64,000 nucleotides of DNA from Leptospira selangorensis. Lineage in GTDB: Bacteria; Spirochaetota; Leptospiria; Leptospirales; Leptospiraceae. The DNA lies in assembly GCF_004769405.1 (NCBI RefSeq), contig NZ_RQES01000019.1, positions 186,001-250,000 of the forward strand, in the 5' to 3' direction. The position numbers and the translations under genes were made by a program. A model generated the notes under the pieces. The model did not search any database, had not been told where the DNA came from, and saw only the letters and a list, made by a program, of their open reading frames with translations. Positions 16,897 to 25,590 of this stretch are shown in pieces (position 1 is the stretch's first letter; every line of letters starts with the position of its first letter).

Positions 16897-19128
16897 ATGG
16901 CTCTTGCCAAACTTTTAAAATGGTTTCAAAATCGGAATCTTCGAAAAAAAATAGAAAAAGAAATCCGTGCCCTCGCGCCCGAAGTATTTAACGATTATCT
17001 TTACAGAGTAGATGTATTAGATAATGGAGATCTACTATTAAGCTGGGCAAACGAAGGATTTTTAAAATTCTGCGGCATCAGTATAGATGATCTGAATAAT
17101 CCATGGCCTGCTGCGGATCCAAAATACTTTCATCCTGACGACCATGATTTAATTAAACAAAGGACACGGTCCTTATTATCCGGTTCCCCTAGGGCGGATG
17201 AATATAGAGTTTATGGTCCTGATGGACAGATTAGATGGTTGAGAGACCATGCTCACCCAATTTGGGACCCTGTCAAAAAAAGAGTGGCTCAGATCTACGG
17301 TTCGGTCCAGGACCTAACTCCATTAAGAAAAAGTGAAATTGTATTACAAGACCAACTTTCCTACACGAATATCCTGTTGGATAGTACGGAAGAATGGGTA
17401 ATTCGGGTAAACCAAGCGGGGAAAATACAATATGTAAATTCTTCCGGAAGATCCGAGGTAAGAAGGCAATTCGGAATAGAATTACTTCCTGATTCTAAGA
17501 TCTTATCCTTGATCTCAGAAACTCATAAGGAAATTTTCCAAGCACAATTAAATAAGGCATTTTCCGGAGCAAAGGTCAAATGGCATTTCTCCAAACTTTT
17601 TCCTGTTCAGCCTAATTCTGAATTAGAAGTTTCTTTCGCTCCCTTATCTAAAGAAGGGGCAATTAAAGAAGTCGTAATATTCCTAAAAGACGTAACTCTC
17701 AGAACTGTCTGGGAAACAGCGCTACTTGCAAGCGAAGAGAAATATAGAAAATTGGTAGAAGTATCTCCGGATGCGATTGGTCTTCACGCAGACGGAAAAG
17801 TACTCTATATCAACCAGACCGGTCTTAAAATGCTCGGTTATGAGACCTTGGAAGAAGTGGAAGGAAGACCAATTGTAGAATTTATACATCCTGAATCCAG
17901 ACAGGTTGTGGCAGAAAGAGTTCTCAAAGCAATGCTCAAATCGGAACCGTTGGAACCGATAGAGGAGAAGTTCATCCGTAAGGACGGAACGGAGATCTCT
18001 GTAGAGGTTTCCGGAATCGCATTCGAGCAAAGAGGCCAAAAATTAATGCAGGTGATTGTAAGAGATATCACTGAAAGAAAAAAGGCGGAACTCGAATTAG
18101 GAGAACTAAGAAAAAAGATCCTACAAACAAACGATAGATTACAAGCGATCATAGAAGGTGTAAAAGATTCCATATGTGCTGTGGATATGGATCTAAGAGT
18201 CATCTCTTGTAATACCGCATTTGAACTTATGGTTTGGAAATTATATGGAAAAAGGATCACAGTCGGCCAAACGATATGGGATATCGCAATCGATAATCCG
18301 GAAGAAAGAGAAAGGATTATCCGAAATTGGAGTAGGGCCCTGACCGGTGAAGTTTTCAAAATGGAGAGAAAAATTTCAGGCCTAGTCAAAGATTCCATCG
18401 TGCTTGAGATAAATTACAGTTCTATTAGGGACGAAAGCCATAATATGATAGGTGCTACTCAGATCATCCGGGATGTAACCGATAGATACCAATACGAAGA
18501 AACCTTACGAAAATCCTTGGACGAAAAAGAAGTAATGTTGAAGGAGATCCATCATAGGGTTAAGAATAATCTACAGGTGGTTTCCAGCCTTTTAAGTTTA
18601 CAAACGGATTTTACCGATGATCCGAAACTAGTCTCTATTCTGAAAGAATGTGAGAGAAGGATCCAATCCATGGCTCTCGTTCATAAGGAACTTTATCAAA
18701 ATGACACGATCGCGGATGCGGACTTCACCGAATATTTAAACAATCTACTTGTGGCACTCGTACAATCATTCGGTGCAAACAAAAGAGTGGGTTATTCTAT
18801 AGAATCTCAAGATATACGTTTAAATTTGGATTTTGCGATCCCACTTGCATTAGTATTCAATGAACTAGTTTCAAATTCCTTAAAATACGCATTCCCTGGA
18901 AACCAAAATGGAGAGATATTTATCTCCATTTCCAAAAAGGAAGACGGGCTTTCCATTTCAATAGGAGATAATGGAGTAGGACTTCCTAAAACAGTGGATG
19001 TTAGAAAGTCGGAAGGACTCGGATTACAATTGGTAGGAATGTTATTGGATAAGCTAAAAGCAAAATGGGGACTAGAAACAGTAGAAATAGGAACCAGATA
19101 CAAAATAGAACTTCCGATCCCAAAATAG
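16897..19128 (+). CDS. Four-PAS sensor kinase of the HisKA_2 type
   Basis: This is a 743-residue soluble protein. Four PAS domains run in series (roughly residues 30-145, 150-275, 275-400 and 400-535). A HisKA_2 domain follows with HHRVKNN at about 552-558, then a HATPase domain with FNELVSNSLKYAFPG and GDNGVGLP. The ATG at 16897 has CGGAG six bases upstream; an in-frame TTG at 16882 is less likely. The catalytic end is closely similar in motif spelling to the kinase at 13745, so the two are probably paralogues. No adjacent response regulator is seen. Confidence 0.86.
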   Translation: MALAKLLKWFQNRNLRKKIEKEIRALAPEVFNDYLYRVDVLDNGDLLLSWANEGFLKFCGISIDDLNNPWPAADPKYFHPDDHDLIKQRTRSLLSGSPRADEYRVYGPDGQIRWLRDHAHPIWDPVKKRVAQIYGSVQDLTPLRKSEIVLQDQLSYTNILLDSTEEWVIRVNQAGKIQYVNSSGRSEVRRQFGIELLPDSKILSLISETHKEIFQAQLNKAFSGAKVKWHFSKLFPVQPNSELEVSFAPLSKEGAIKEVVIFLKDVTLRTVWETALLASEEKYRKLVEVSPDAIGLHADGKVLYINQTGLKMLGYETLEEVEGRPIVEFIHPESRQVVAERVLKAMLKSEPLEPIEEKFIRKDGTEISVEVSGIAFEQRGQKLMQVIVRDITERKKAELELGELRKKILQTNDRLQAIIEGVKDSICAVDMDLRVISCNTAFELMVWKLYGKRITVGQTIWDIAIDNPEERERIIRNWSRALTGEVFKMERKISGLVKDSIVLEINYSSIRDESHNMIGATQIIRDVTDRYQYEETLRKSLDEKEVMLKEIHHRVKNNLQVVSSLLSLQTDFTDDPKLVSILKECERRIQSMALVHKELYQNDTIADADFTEYLNNLLVALVQSFGANKRVGYSIESQDIRLNLDFAIPLALVFNELVSNSLKYAFPGNQNGEIFISISKKEDGLSISIGDNGVGLPKTVDVRKSEGLGLQLVGMLLDKLKAKWGLETVEIGTRYKIELPIPK

Positions 19129-19176
19129 TCTCTTAAAAGAATTGCTTCTCATCTGGTTTCAAAAAGGCTGGAAGCG

Positions 19177-21039
19177 ATGAATCTAATCTCCATAGATAAG
19201 GTCGGTAAATCCATCGGCGAAAAACAACTCTTCCAAGGTTTGAGCTTCGGAATAGACGAGGGAGAAAAAACAGGGTTACTCGGGATCAACGGATCCGGAA
19301 AATCCACCTTACTTAGGATCTTACTCGGAATAGAAGAGCCGGACACCGGCAAAGTAGTCCGAAACAGAGAACTCAAAATTTCATTTTTATCTCAATTTCC
19401 GGAGTTCGATCCGGATAAAACTGTATTAGAACATATACTTTCAGGCTCAGGAATTCTTTTAGATACGGTCAGAAGATACGAAAAAGCATGTATCGAATTG
19501 GAAAAAGGCGGAGAAGAAGCCGAAAAAGAATACCATCTCGCAATGGAAGAAATGGATTCCAAACAGGCTTGGGAACTGGAATCCAAACTCAAAAATATAT
19601 TAAGAGAACTGAATATACCTGATCTTTCCAGAAAAATGGGAGAACTTTCGGGAGGAATGGCTAAAAAAGTTTCCCTGGCACAGGCTCTAACCGACGAATC
19701 CAATTTTTTGGTATTAGACGAACCTACTAACCATCTGGATATAGATGCAATCCTTTGGCTCCAGGACTTCTTAAAAAGTACCGACAAAGCGGTTTTACTC
19801 GTTACTCACGACAGATACTTTTTGGAAGAGATCGCAAATCGTATCTTAGAAATAGATCGAGGAAACTTCAGAGTATATCCAGGAAATTATGATCTGTATC
19901 TGGAAAAAAAAGTAGAGATGCAGGTAATAGAAGAAAAGGAAGAAGCAAAACGAAAATCATTTCTTAGAACGGAACTCGAATGGCTGAAACGCCAACCGAA
20001 GGCAAGAGGCACCAAACAAAAAGCAAGAACGGACCGTGTGATCGAAGTAATGGAAAGAAAGAAGGCGGGCAAGGATATCGTCCTGGATATTTCCGTTTCT
20101 GGCAGAAGGTTAGGTGGCAAAATATTAGAATTAAAGAATATTAAAAAATCTTATACTAAACAAGAACTGATCTCCGGATTCTCCTATGTATTTAAGGGTA
20201 AAGAAAGGATCGGAGTTGTGGGACCTAATGGCGCAGGAAAAACCACACTTTTGAATCTGATCACAGGAAGGGAAAAAACGGATTCTGGAGATGTAGCGGC
20301 AGGTCTCAACACAAGTTTCGGATATTTCGACCAGCTTGGAAAGGAACTCCCTGGTCCTAAAAAAGTAATAGATTATGTTAAAGAAGAAATTGCGCCTACG
20401 ATCAAGATGAACGATGGATCTTCCTGGACCGCATCTCAGTTTTTGGAAAGGTTTTTGTTTCCACCTCAATTGCAACAAACTAAGATTGAAAGGCTTTCAG
20501 GTGGCGAAAAGAAAAGACTTTATCTAATTCTACTTCTTATGAGAAATCCGAACTTCTTAGTTTTGGACGAGCCTACAAACGATCTGGATATTCCTACACT
20601 TTCAGTACTTGAGGAATTCCTGGATGATTTTCCAGGAGTGGTGCTCGTCGTTTCCCACGATCGTTACTTCATGGACCGTGTCACAGATTATCTATTCGTA
20701 TTCAAAGGTGAAGGGAAGATCGATAGATTCCCAGGCAACTATTCGGAATATCTGGAATACAGAGAATATGAAGAAAAGGAAACCAAAGCTAGTTCTTCTA
20801 AACCGACTGAAAAACAAACGGACAATAAGAAGAAGGGCCTAAGCTACCAAGACAAAAGAAAACTGGAGATCTTGGAAAAGGAGATCCTTTCCTTGGAAAC
20901 AGAGGAGAAGGAGCTGGTCCAAAACCTACAATCGCCTGACCCTGAACTTTCCAGAAAATCAGGAGAACGTTTAACCCAATTACAGGACGAATTACAGAAG
21001 AAGGTCACTGAATGGGAAGAGCTTGCTTCTAAAGAATAG
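19177..21039 (+). CDS. ABC-F family ATPase (Uup-like)
   Basis: The 620-residue protein has two ABC domains and no membrane segment. The first has GINGSGKSTLLR, LSGGMAKKVSLA and VLDEPTNHLD. The second has GPNGAGKTTLLN, LSGGEKKRLYLI and VLDEPTNDLD. Between them lies the linker rich in Arg, Lys and Glu typical of ABC-F factors. A C-terminal coiled coil (about 550-620) resembles Uup. ABC-F proteins bind the ribosome and relieve stalling; some give antibiotic resistance. Upstream is a kinase gene, 48 bases away. Confidence 0.9.
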   Translation: MNLISIDKVGKSIGEKQLFQGLSFGIDEGEKTGLLGINGSGKSTLLRILLGIEEPDTGKVVRNRELKISFLSQFPEFDPDKTVLEHILSGSGILLDTVRRYEKACIELEKGGEEAEKEYHLAMEEMDSKQAWELESKLKNILRELNIPDLSRKMGELSGGMAKKVSLAQALTDESNFLVLDEPTNHLDIDAILWLQDFLKSTDKAVLLVTHDRYFLEEIANRILEIDRGNFRVYPGNYDLYLEKKVEMQVIEEKEEAKRKSFLRTELEWLKRQPKARGTKQKARTDRVIEVMERKKAGKDIVLDISVSGRRLGGKILELKNIKKSYTKQELISGFSYVFKGKERIGVVGPNGAGKTTLLNLITGREKTDSGDVAAGLNTSFGYFDQLGKELPGPKKVIDYVKEEIAPTIKMNDGSSWTASQFLERFLFPPQLQQTKIERLSGGEKKRLYLILLLMRNPNFLVLDEPTNDLDIPTLSVLEEFLDDFPGVVLVVSHDRYFMDRVTDYLFVFKGEGKIDRFPGNYSEYLEYREYEEKETKASSSKPTEKQTDNKKKGLSYQDKRKLEILEKEILSLETEEKELVQNLQSPDPELSRKSGERLTQLQDELQKKVTEWEELASKE

Positions 21040-21118
21040 AATTTGCTCTAATCTATAATCACCAAACATTCTGTAATGATTATGTAAATCTTATACCCGC
21101 ATTAAACAGTGTTAAACG

Positions 21119-21140
21119 AACTAATCCAAAGTGATTAGTT
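21119..21140 (+). terminator. Candidate terminator hairpin after the ABC-F gene
   Basis: AACTAATC (21119-21126) pairs with GATTAGTT (21133-21140) around a 6-base loop, followed by TTC. It is AT-rich with a short T-run. The region from 21040 to 21231 holds nothing else I can name. Confidence 0.4.
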
Positions 21141-21231
21141 TTCACTATTGAATGCTCCTAATTCTATGATTTTTGTTCCTTAGTGTCACTCGATGCTTGA
21201 CGGGAAAAGAACTAGGTGCATCTTCCTTCCT

Positions 21232-21936
21232 ATGAAACATCTATCTGCAATACTTCTTTTTTCTATAATCTCTATTTTAAACTGCGCAGGTCCGAAACAA
21301 GATGATTTGAGCGGCTTGCTATTATTATTAGCAGGTGGCGGTGGAGGTAATTCTTTCCATTGCGGTCAGACGGTAGCAAATCCGGTGAATGTAGGTTTTT
21401 CTACTAGCCCAAATAGCTATGTTGCAAATGTAAACAATGATGCTTTTGTCACTGCATTGGGCGGGAATAACTGCGAATCGGCGGCTTTAGTAGATAATGA
21501 TAATGGAACTGTAACGGATACCGCGAATCATTTTTTATGGACTTTATGCACTGGATACAATTCCTCTGGAACCATTTTGAAATACGATTATACTTCCTCA
21601 GATTGTAATGCCGCCTCTACACCTACATCCGATGATATTAATATTACTTTTGCTCAGGCAGAATCATTCTGCAATAGTTTAACTTTTGCAGGTCATTCCG
21701 ATTGGGGATTACCTGATTCGATACAATTGTTTTCCTTATATTCCGCAACCACTCCGTTCGCTTTGAGTTCTTTTGGAACCAAAAAATCATTAGTCAGAGT
21801 GGGAGGTTCCTGGTCTACTACGCAAACGACTTCATATAGCATTGTAAATTCATATGCGAATGCAACCCAGAGGTTCTTTACTACAGCCCCTTCAACGACT
21901 TCAGTCGGGAGTTTTGTTTGTGTAGCTAAAATCTAA
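21232..21936 (+). CDS. DUF1566/Lcl-type lipoprotein
   Basis: The 234-residue protein starts at the ATG at 21232; an in-frame upstream start at 21193 would bury the signal peptide. The signal is MKHLSAILLFSIISILNC, with the lipidated Cys followed by a low-complexity LLLLLAGGGGG stretch. The rest is the DUF1566/Lcl C-terminal fold: VDNDNGTVTDTANHFLWTLC, FAQAESFCNSL, GHSDWGLPDSIQLFSLYS and a final VGSFVCVAK. Such lipoproteins are found as multiple paralogues in Leptospira, and their role at the surface is unclear. Even cysteine pairs suggest disulphides. Confidence 0.78.
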   Translation: MKHLSAILLFSIISILNCAGPKQDDLSGLLLLLAGGGGGNSFHCGQTVANPVNVGFSTSPNSYVANVNNDAFVTALGGNNCESAALVDNDNGTVTDTANHFLWTLCTGYNSSGTILKYDYTSSDCNAASTPTSDDINITFAQAESFCNSLTFAGHSDWGLPDSIQLFSLYSATTPFALSSFGTKKSLVRVGGSWSTTQTTSYSIVNSYANATQRFFTTAPSTTSVGSFVCVAKI

Positions 21937-21970
21937 ACTGCTTTGAATAAAAAATAATAGATCACCCAAT

Positions 21971-24406
21971 TTAAGGGGCGCATCCTGAATCGTCCAACTC
22001 GAATGCGCCTATAGAATAACCTGCGGAGCCGGAAGGAGTGGTTCCGCCTGAGGATGTTGTTCTAGTTACAGGAGCGGCTATGACTGCATCTACTTTATAA
22101 ATCGGATCAAAGCTATTCAGATACGCCGAAGTCTCCACTCCGCCGAAAGCGATATTACATGGACCTCCATTGGCAGGACTTAAAGCTAACCATGGTTGAA
22201 GGGCAGGGTATCCATTAAAGGACGGAGTATTGGTAAAATTTTGACTTCCTCTGGTTGCATCTAAGAATGTATTACCAACCAAACAAAGAAGACTGAAAGA
22301 GTTAAAAGTTCCATCCGAACAATAGTATGCATAATTGGTTGCACCTACTGTAATGTACTTACCAGTGTTACAATCTAAATCGTTACCGCGGAATATTGCA
22401 CTGGCACTCGGAGTAGTATTGAAGGAAGCACAGATTCCATTACTTCCTGGGGCCTGGACGATATTATTCGCAATTTGAGCGTTTGTTGCAACGCTTCCCA
22501 GCATATATATACCGTAATTTGAACCTGTAGTAGCTCTGTTAGAGTAAATCGTATTTCCTGCTATATAGTGCTTAATTAGAGCCGTACTCTCTTCATTACG
22601 AATTCCATATGTAAACTGAGAAGTTACGGAAGCATCCGAGTATTGGCGGAAATTCATCGTATTATTTATGATTGCTACTAACGAATCTATAAAATTCACA
22701 AGTAAGACAGAATGAGAATCGTTTACAGCCTTATCTCCGCTGATCCTATTTCGAAGTAAATATACGTTAGAATTATAACTATAAACTGCCGAAGAGCTTA
22801 ATGCACCGAAGCCGCCCTTGATCACATTTGTATCAATCTGGTTATTCGAACGAGATGAAAGAAGGTAGATCCCGCCCCGAGTTCCAGTAGCATCCTCGAC
22901 TCCTAGTCCTCCTTCTCCGCCAGAAATATAATTTCCATAGATATATACATAACTATTCGCATCCCCATTGAGGATCCGAATCGCAAAAGCGTTAGGTTTT
23001 GATTCGTCGGCAAATATACTAAAGCCTTGGATTGTATGAGCTTTAGTCGTATCTCCGGCCATTCCGGATGCAGTAATTGTGATCGGAGCACACTCATTCG
23101 AGCTTAAAACTGTTCCTGGGCATTGAATTACAGTTCGGTTATCTAAGATCCTAGTTGGAGTACCTGTCAAATCCTGAGTGGAAAATGAAGAGTCGAAACT
23201 TCCCACAAGACGAACTCCTCCAGACGAGGTCATGGAAATCGGAGATGCTGCTCCTGAAATGATATAGTTTCCACCTTCTACAAACACAGTACAAACGCTT
23301 GCAGAATTACATTGATTTACGCCAGTTTGGATGGTCTTACAAGAATCGCTTGGGTCCGTGCAACTATTACTATCGTTACCGGAAGTATCGCTTATGAAAT
23401 AAACATCACCTTCCATCATCTTAACATTTAGAGATATGGTTGCTCCACCGTTTGCAAGAGCCACAGCATCCTTACATCCAGTGAGTATGAATACTACATT
23501 TAGAGGGAAGGTCAATGCTCCGAAAGACCAAGGCAGAGCAGTAGGTGCTACTCTCGCAGTATTTCCAACATAAGTTATGCCAGGGCTTCCACTAGCAGTT
23601 CCTGCAGAATAAGGAGGACCACCTCCGGTTGCGTCCAAGACACAACCTGTTACAGGACCGGAGAATGTAAAATTCATGGCCTTAGTCGCAGGGAAGAAGG
23701 AACCTGCAGCAGGCACACTTGTTTTCATCAGACTCAAACAACTGATCTGTAGATTTACGTCTGCACCTGCAATAGTTCCATTTGCTGGAGAAGTAACCAC
23801 CTGGCAGATATGGGTAGAAGGTACTGTAGGAACGGCGCCTATAGTGATATCATAAGGAAGTCCATCTCCCACATCAAAACTAATGGTTCCGTTGGAATTC
23901 CTCATTTTGAGTTCTGTTCCATTATTTAGAACTTCTAAATCGACTGTATTTGTACTGTCGATCCCTGTAACTGCTACATTTGCTTTGTACCAATTTTCCG
24001 CACAGTTTACCACGAAGGTTGTGCTTGCAAAAGTAAGAGTGAGATTCGGGTTACTGATGATACAGGTCTGAGTAGGAAGTGTAGCGGGTGGGGTTATAAT
24101 GTTTAAAGTATAAACGATATTCGGATCGTAATAACCGGAAAAGGAGTCTGTTCCGGCAGCGGAGAATGTAAGTTGTTCTCCAGTGCTTGCTAATTCTACT
24201 ACCAAAACGCCTGAGTTAGTAAGTCCATTTACTTGTACATTTAACGGAAAGGAAGAACCGGTTAAATAGGACACAAAATTAGATATATTCATAAAATCTA
24301 AAATGCCCGATTTTTTAGGACGGGTATAACAACCCATCGTGCTCAAAGTGAATAGGATCAGCAGAGCTGAATATAATTTTGGGAGAAAATTCTTGAGATT
24401 TACCAT
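21971..24406 (-). CDS. Large lipoprotein with beta-helix repeat domain
   Basis: The 811-residue protein has a signal ending STMGC, a lipobox. Two similar modules of about 85 residues follow (each VxVxG..., then P..P...C.V.NP or SP, then a closing Cys). A pectate-lyase-like right-handed beta helix makes up most of the rest, starting at GDVYFISDTSGNDSNSC, with many N/S-rich rungs such as YVYIYGNYISGG and NNQIDTNVIKGG. The fold suits binding or processing of a polysaccharide or a host or neighbour ligand. No catalytic residues can be assigned. It is the last of four overlapping genes; its start overlaps the preceding gene by seven bases. Confidence 0.8.
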   Translation of the reverse strand: MVNLKNFLPKLYSALLILFTLSTMGCYTRPKKSGILDFMNISNFVSYLTGSSFPLNVQVNGLTNSGVLVVELASTGEQLTFSAAGTDSFSGYYDPNIVYTLNIITPPATLPTQTCIISNPNLTLTFASTTFVVNCAENWYKANVAVTGIDSTNTVDLEVLNNGTELKMRNSNGTISFDVGDGLPYDITIGAVPTVPSTHICQVVTSPANGTIAGADVNLQISCLSLMKTSVPAAGSFFPATKAMNFTFSGPVTGCVLDATGGGPPYSAGTASGSPGITYVGNTARVAPTALPWSFGALTFPLNVVFILTGCKDAVALANGGATISLNVKMMEGDVYFISDTSGNDSNSCTDPSDSCKTIQTGVNQCNSASVCTVFVEGGNYIISGAASPISMTSSGGVRLVGSFDSSFSTQDLTGTPTRILDNRTVIQCPGTVLSSNECAPITITASGMAGDTTKAHTIQGFSIFADESKPNAFAIRILNGDANSYVYIYGNYISGGEGGLGVEDATGTRGGIYLLSSRSNNQIDTNVIKGGFGALSSSAVYSYNSNVYLLRNRISGDKAVNDSHSVLLVNFIDSLVAIINNTMNFRQYSDASVTSQFTYGIRNEESTALIKHYIAGNTIYSNRATTGSNYGIYMLGSVATNAQIANNIVQAPGSNGICASFNTTPSASAIFRGNDLDCNTGKYITVGATNYAYYCSDGTFNSFSLLCLVGNTFLDATRGSQNFTNTPSFNGYPALQPWLALSPANGGPCNIAFGGVETSAYLNSFDPIYKVDAVIAAPVTRTTSSGGTTPSGSAGYSIGAFELDDSGCAP

Positions 24407-25590
24407 GTGAATTCCACTCCTAATTCCATTCTTTGTTGAAGAAGATAAGAACTTCCGGAAGCAAATGTAGCTGCTCTATCAGACTCCCTCGCATTTCTTA
24501 GTAGTGGAGAGACAGTCACAGGAGTATTAGTTCCTTCTACCTTTACTTGTTTAGGGCCTGGGAAAAATCCTGCGTCGAGCACATTGATTAGATAAAAGAA
24601 TCCTAATACTCCTAATGCCACTCCTAATTGGTTATATTCTCCAACAGCATTAGAATATTTAGGAGAGATTTGAGAATAATTATATAAAGCAAGGCTGAAT
24701 AGTGCAGGGTTCCCGGATTGTAAAAATGCAGAGTTATACATAATATTACTCTGTCTTGCTGCATCCAATTCGTGAGTTGCATTCAGATATGAATTTCCTT
24801 TTGCGGCTGCATAACCGCCCGCAACAATGATCAAACTAGGAAAGATTGCTGTTCTAAATGTAGACTTCTTTTGGTAATATTGTCCCCATCCAGGAAGGAC
24901 CGCAGATCTTGCGGCAGCTCCCAGATCAAAGAAAGAAGACCCGGAACTAGATCCGGAATAAGAGGACTTGGAGTCTAAAGCGGCAAGTTCATCTTCTGTG
25001 TCCGCTACTAGGAAATAATTTTCCCTTTCTGTGGACTTGTTACGAGGATTTTCCAAACGTAAAGTGACTGGTCCTTCCGGAGACTTCTTCTTGTCTATAG
25101 TGACTACCATAGTTTCCGGATTTTTGAGATCTACGGACTTAACGGGGATCTCATTCCCTTTAGAATCTTTTAATATTACTTTAGTGGCTTCCGTAAAATG
25201 TTTACCCTTGATCTCGAAAGTTTCTGGCATGTCCTTAGTCAGGAACTTATTCTTTTCGGCAGCGATTACTTCAGGTTTTTGGGAAAGAATGACCTCGAAC
25301 GGGATCCAAGCGGAGAATACGGAAACTCTACCGTACTTATTTAATACACCTATCCTATGTTCATAAGCACCTGGTGGTAATTCTATTTGGATCTGGGTTC
25401 CGTTTGTTTTTTCCCTGGTCACCTTTCCGCGAGAATCTTTGATCTCTACCTGGTAACCGCCGGCATCAGGAATAGCTTTCCATTCTAATTTGACACCTTC
25501 TTCCTTTCCAAAAATTGGAAGGGAGAATAAAAGGAATCCGACCAAAAGGACTGCAATCGTATTAGATTTTTGGAATCTTTTACTCAACAT
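24400..25590 (-). CDS. Exported membrane protein with Ig-like/TIG modules and a WGQYY (DUF5683-like) domain
   Basis: The 396-residue protein has an N-terminal signal, then one module like those of the upstream FecR protein (VKLEWKAIPDAGGYQVEIKDS, PPGAYEHRIGV). A TIG/IPT-like segment follows (FEIKGKHFTEATKVILKDSKG). The C-terminal half has PGWGQYYQKKSTFRTAIFPSL and several hydrophobic helices, resembling the DUF5683 family. It likely spans a membrane and presents its repeats outside the cytoplasm. It overlaps both neighbours (11 and 7 bases), so it is co-translated with them. Function is unknown. Confidence 0.72.
   Translation of the reverse strand: MLSKRFQKSNTIAVLLVGFLLFSLPIFGKEEGVKLEWKAIPDAGGYQVEIKDSRGKVTREKTNGTQIQIELPPGAYEHRIGVLNKYGRVSVFSAWIPFEVILSQKPEVIAAEKNKFLTKDMPETFEIKGKHFTEATKVILKDSKGNEIPVKSVDLKNPETMVVTIDKKKSPEGPVTLRLENPRNKSTERENYFLVADTEDELAALDSKSSYSGSSSGSSFFDLGAAARSAVLPGWGQYYQKKSTFRTAIFPSLIIVAGGYAAAKGNSYLNATHELDAARQSNIMYNSAFLQSGNPALFSLALYNYSQISPKYSNAVGEYNQLGVALGVLGFFYLINVLDAGFFPGPKQVKVEGTNTPVTVSPLLRNARESDRAATFASGSSYLLQQRMELGVEFTW

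Noticed and set aside
17838..18398. A 186-residue frame antisense to the four-PAS kinase
   Set aside because: It is a shadow of the kinase gene with no recognisable motif or ribosome-binding site.
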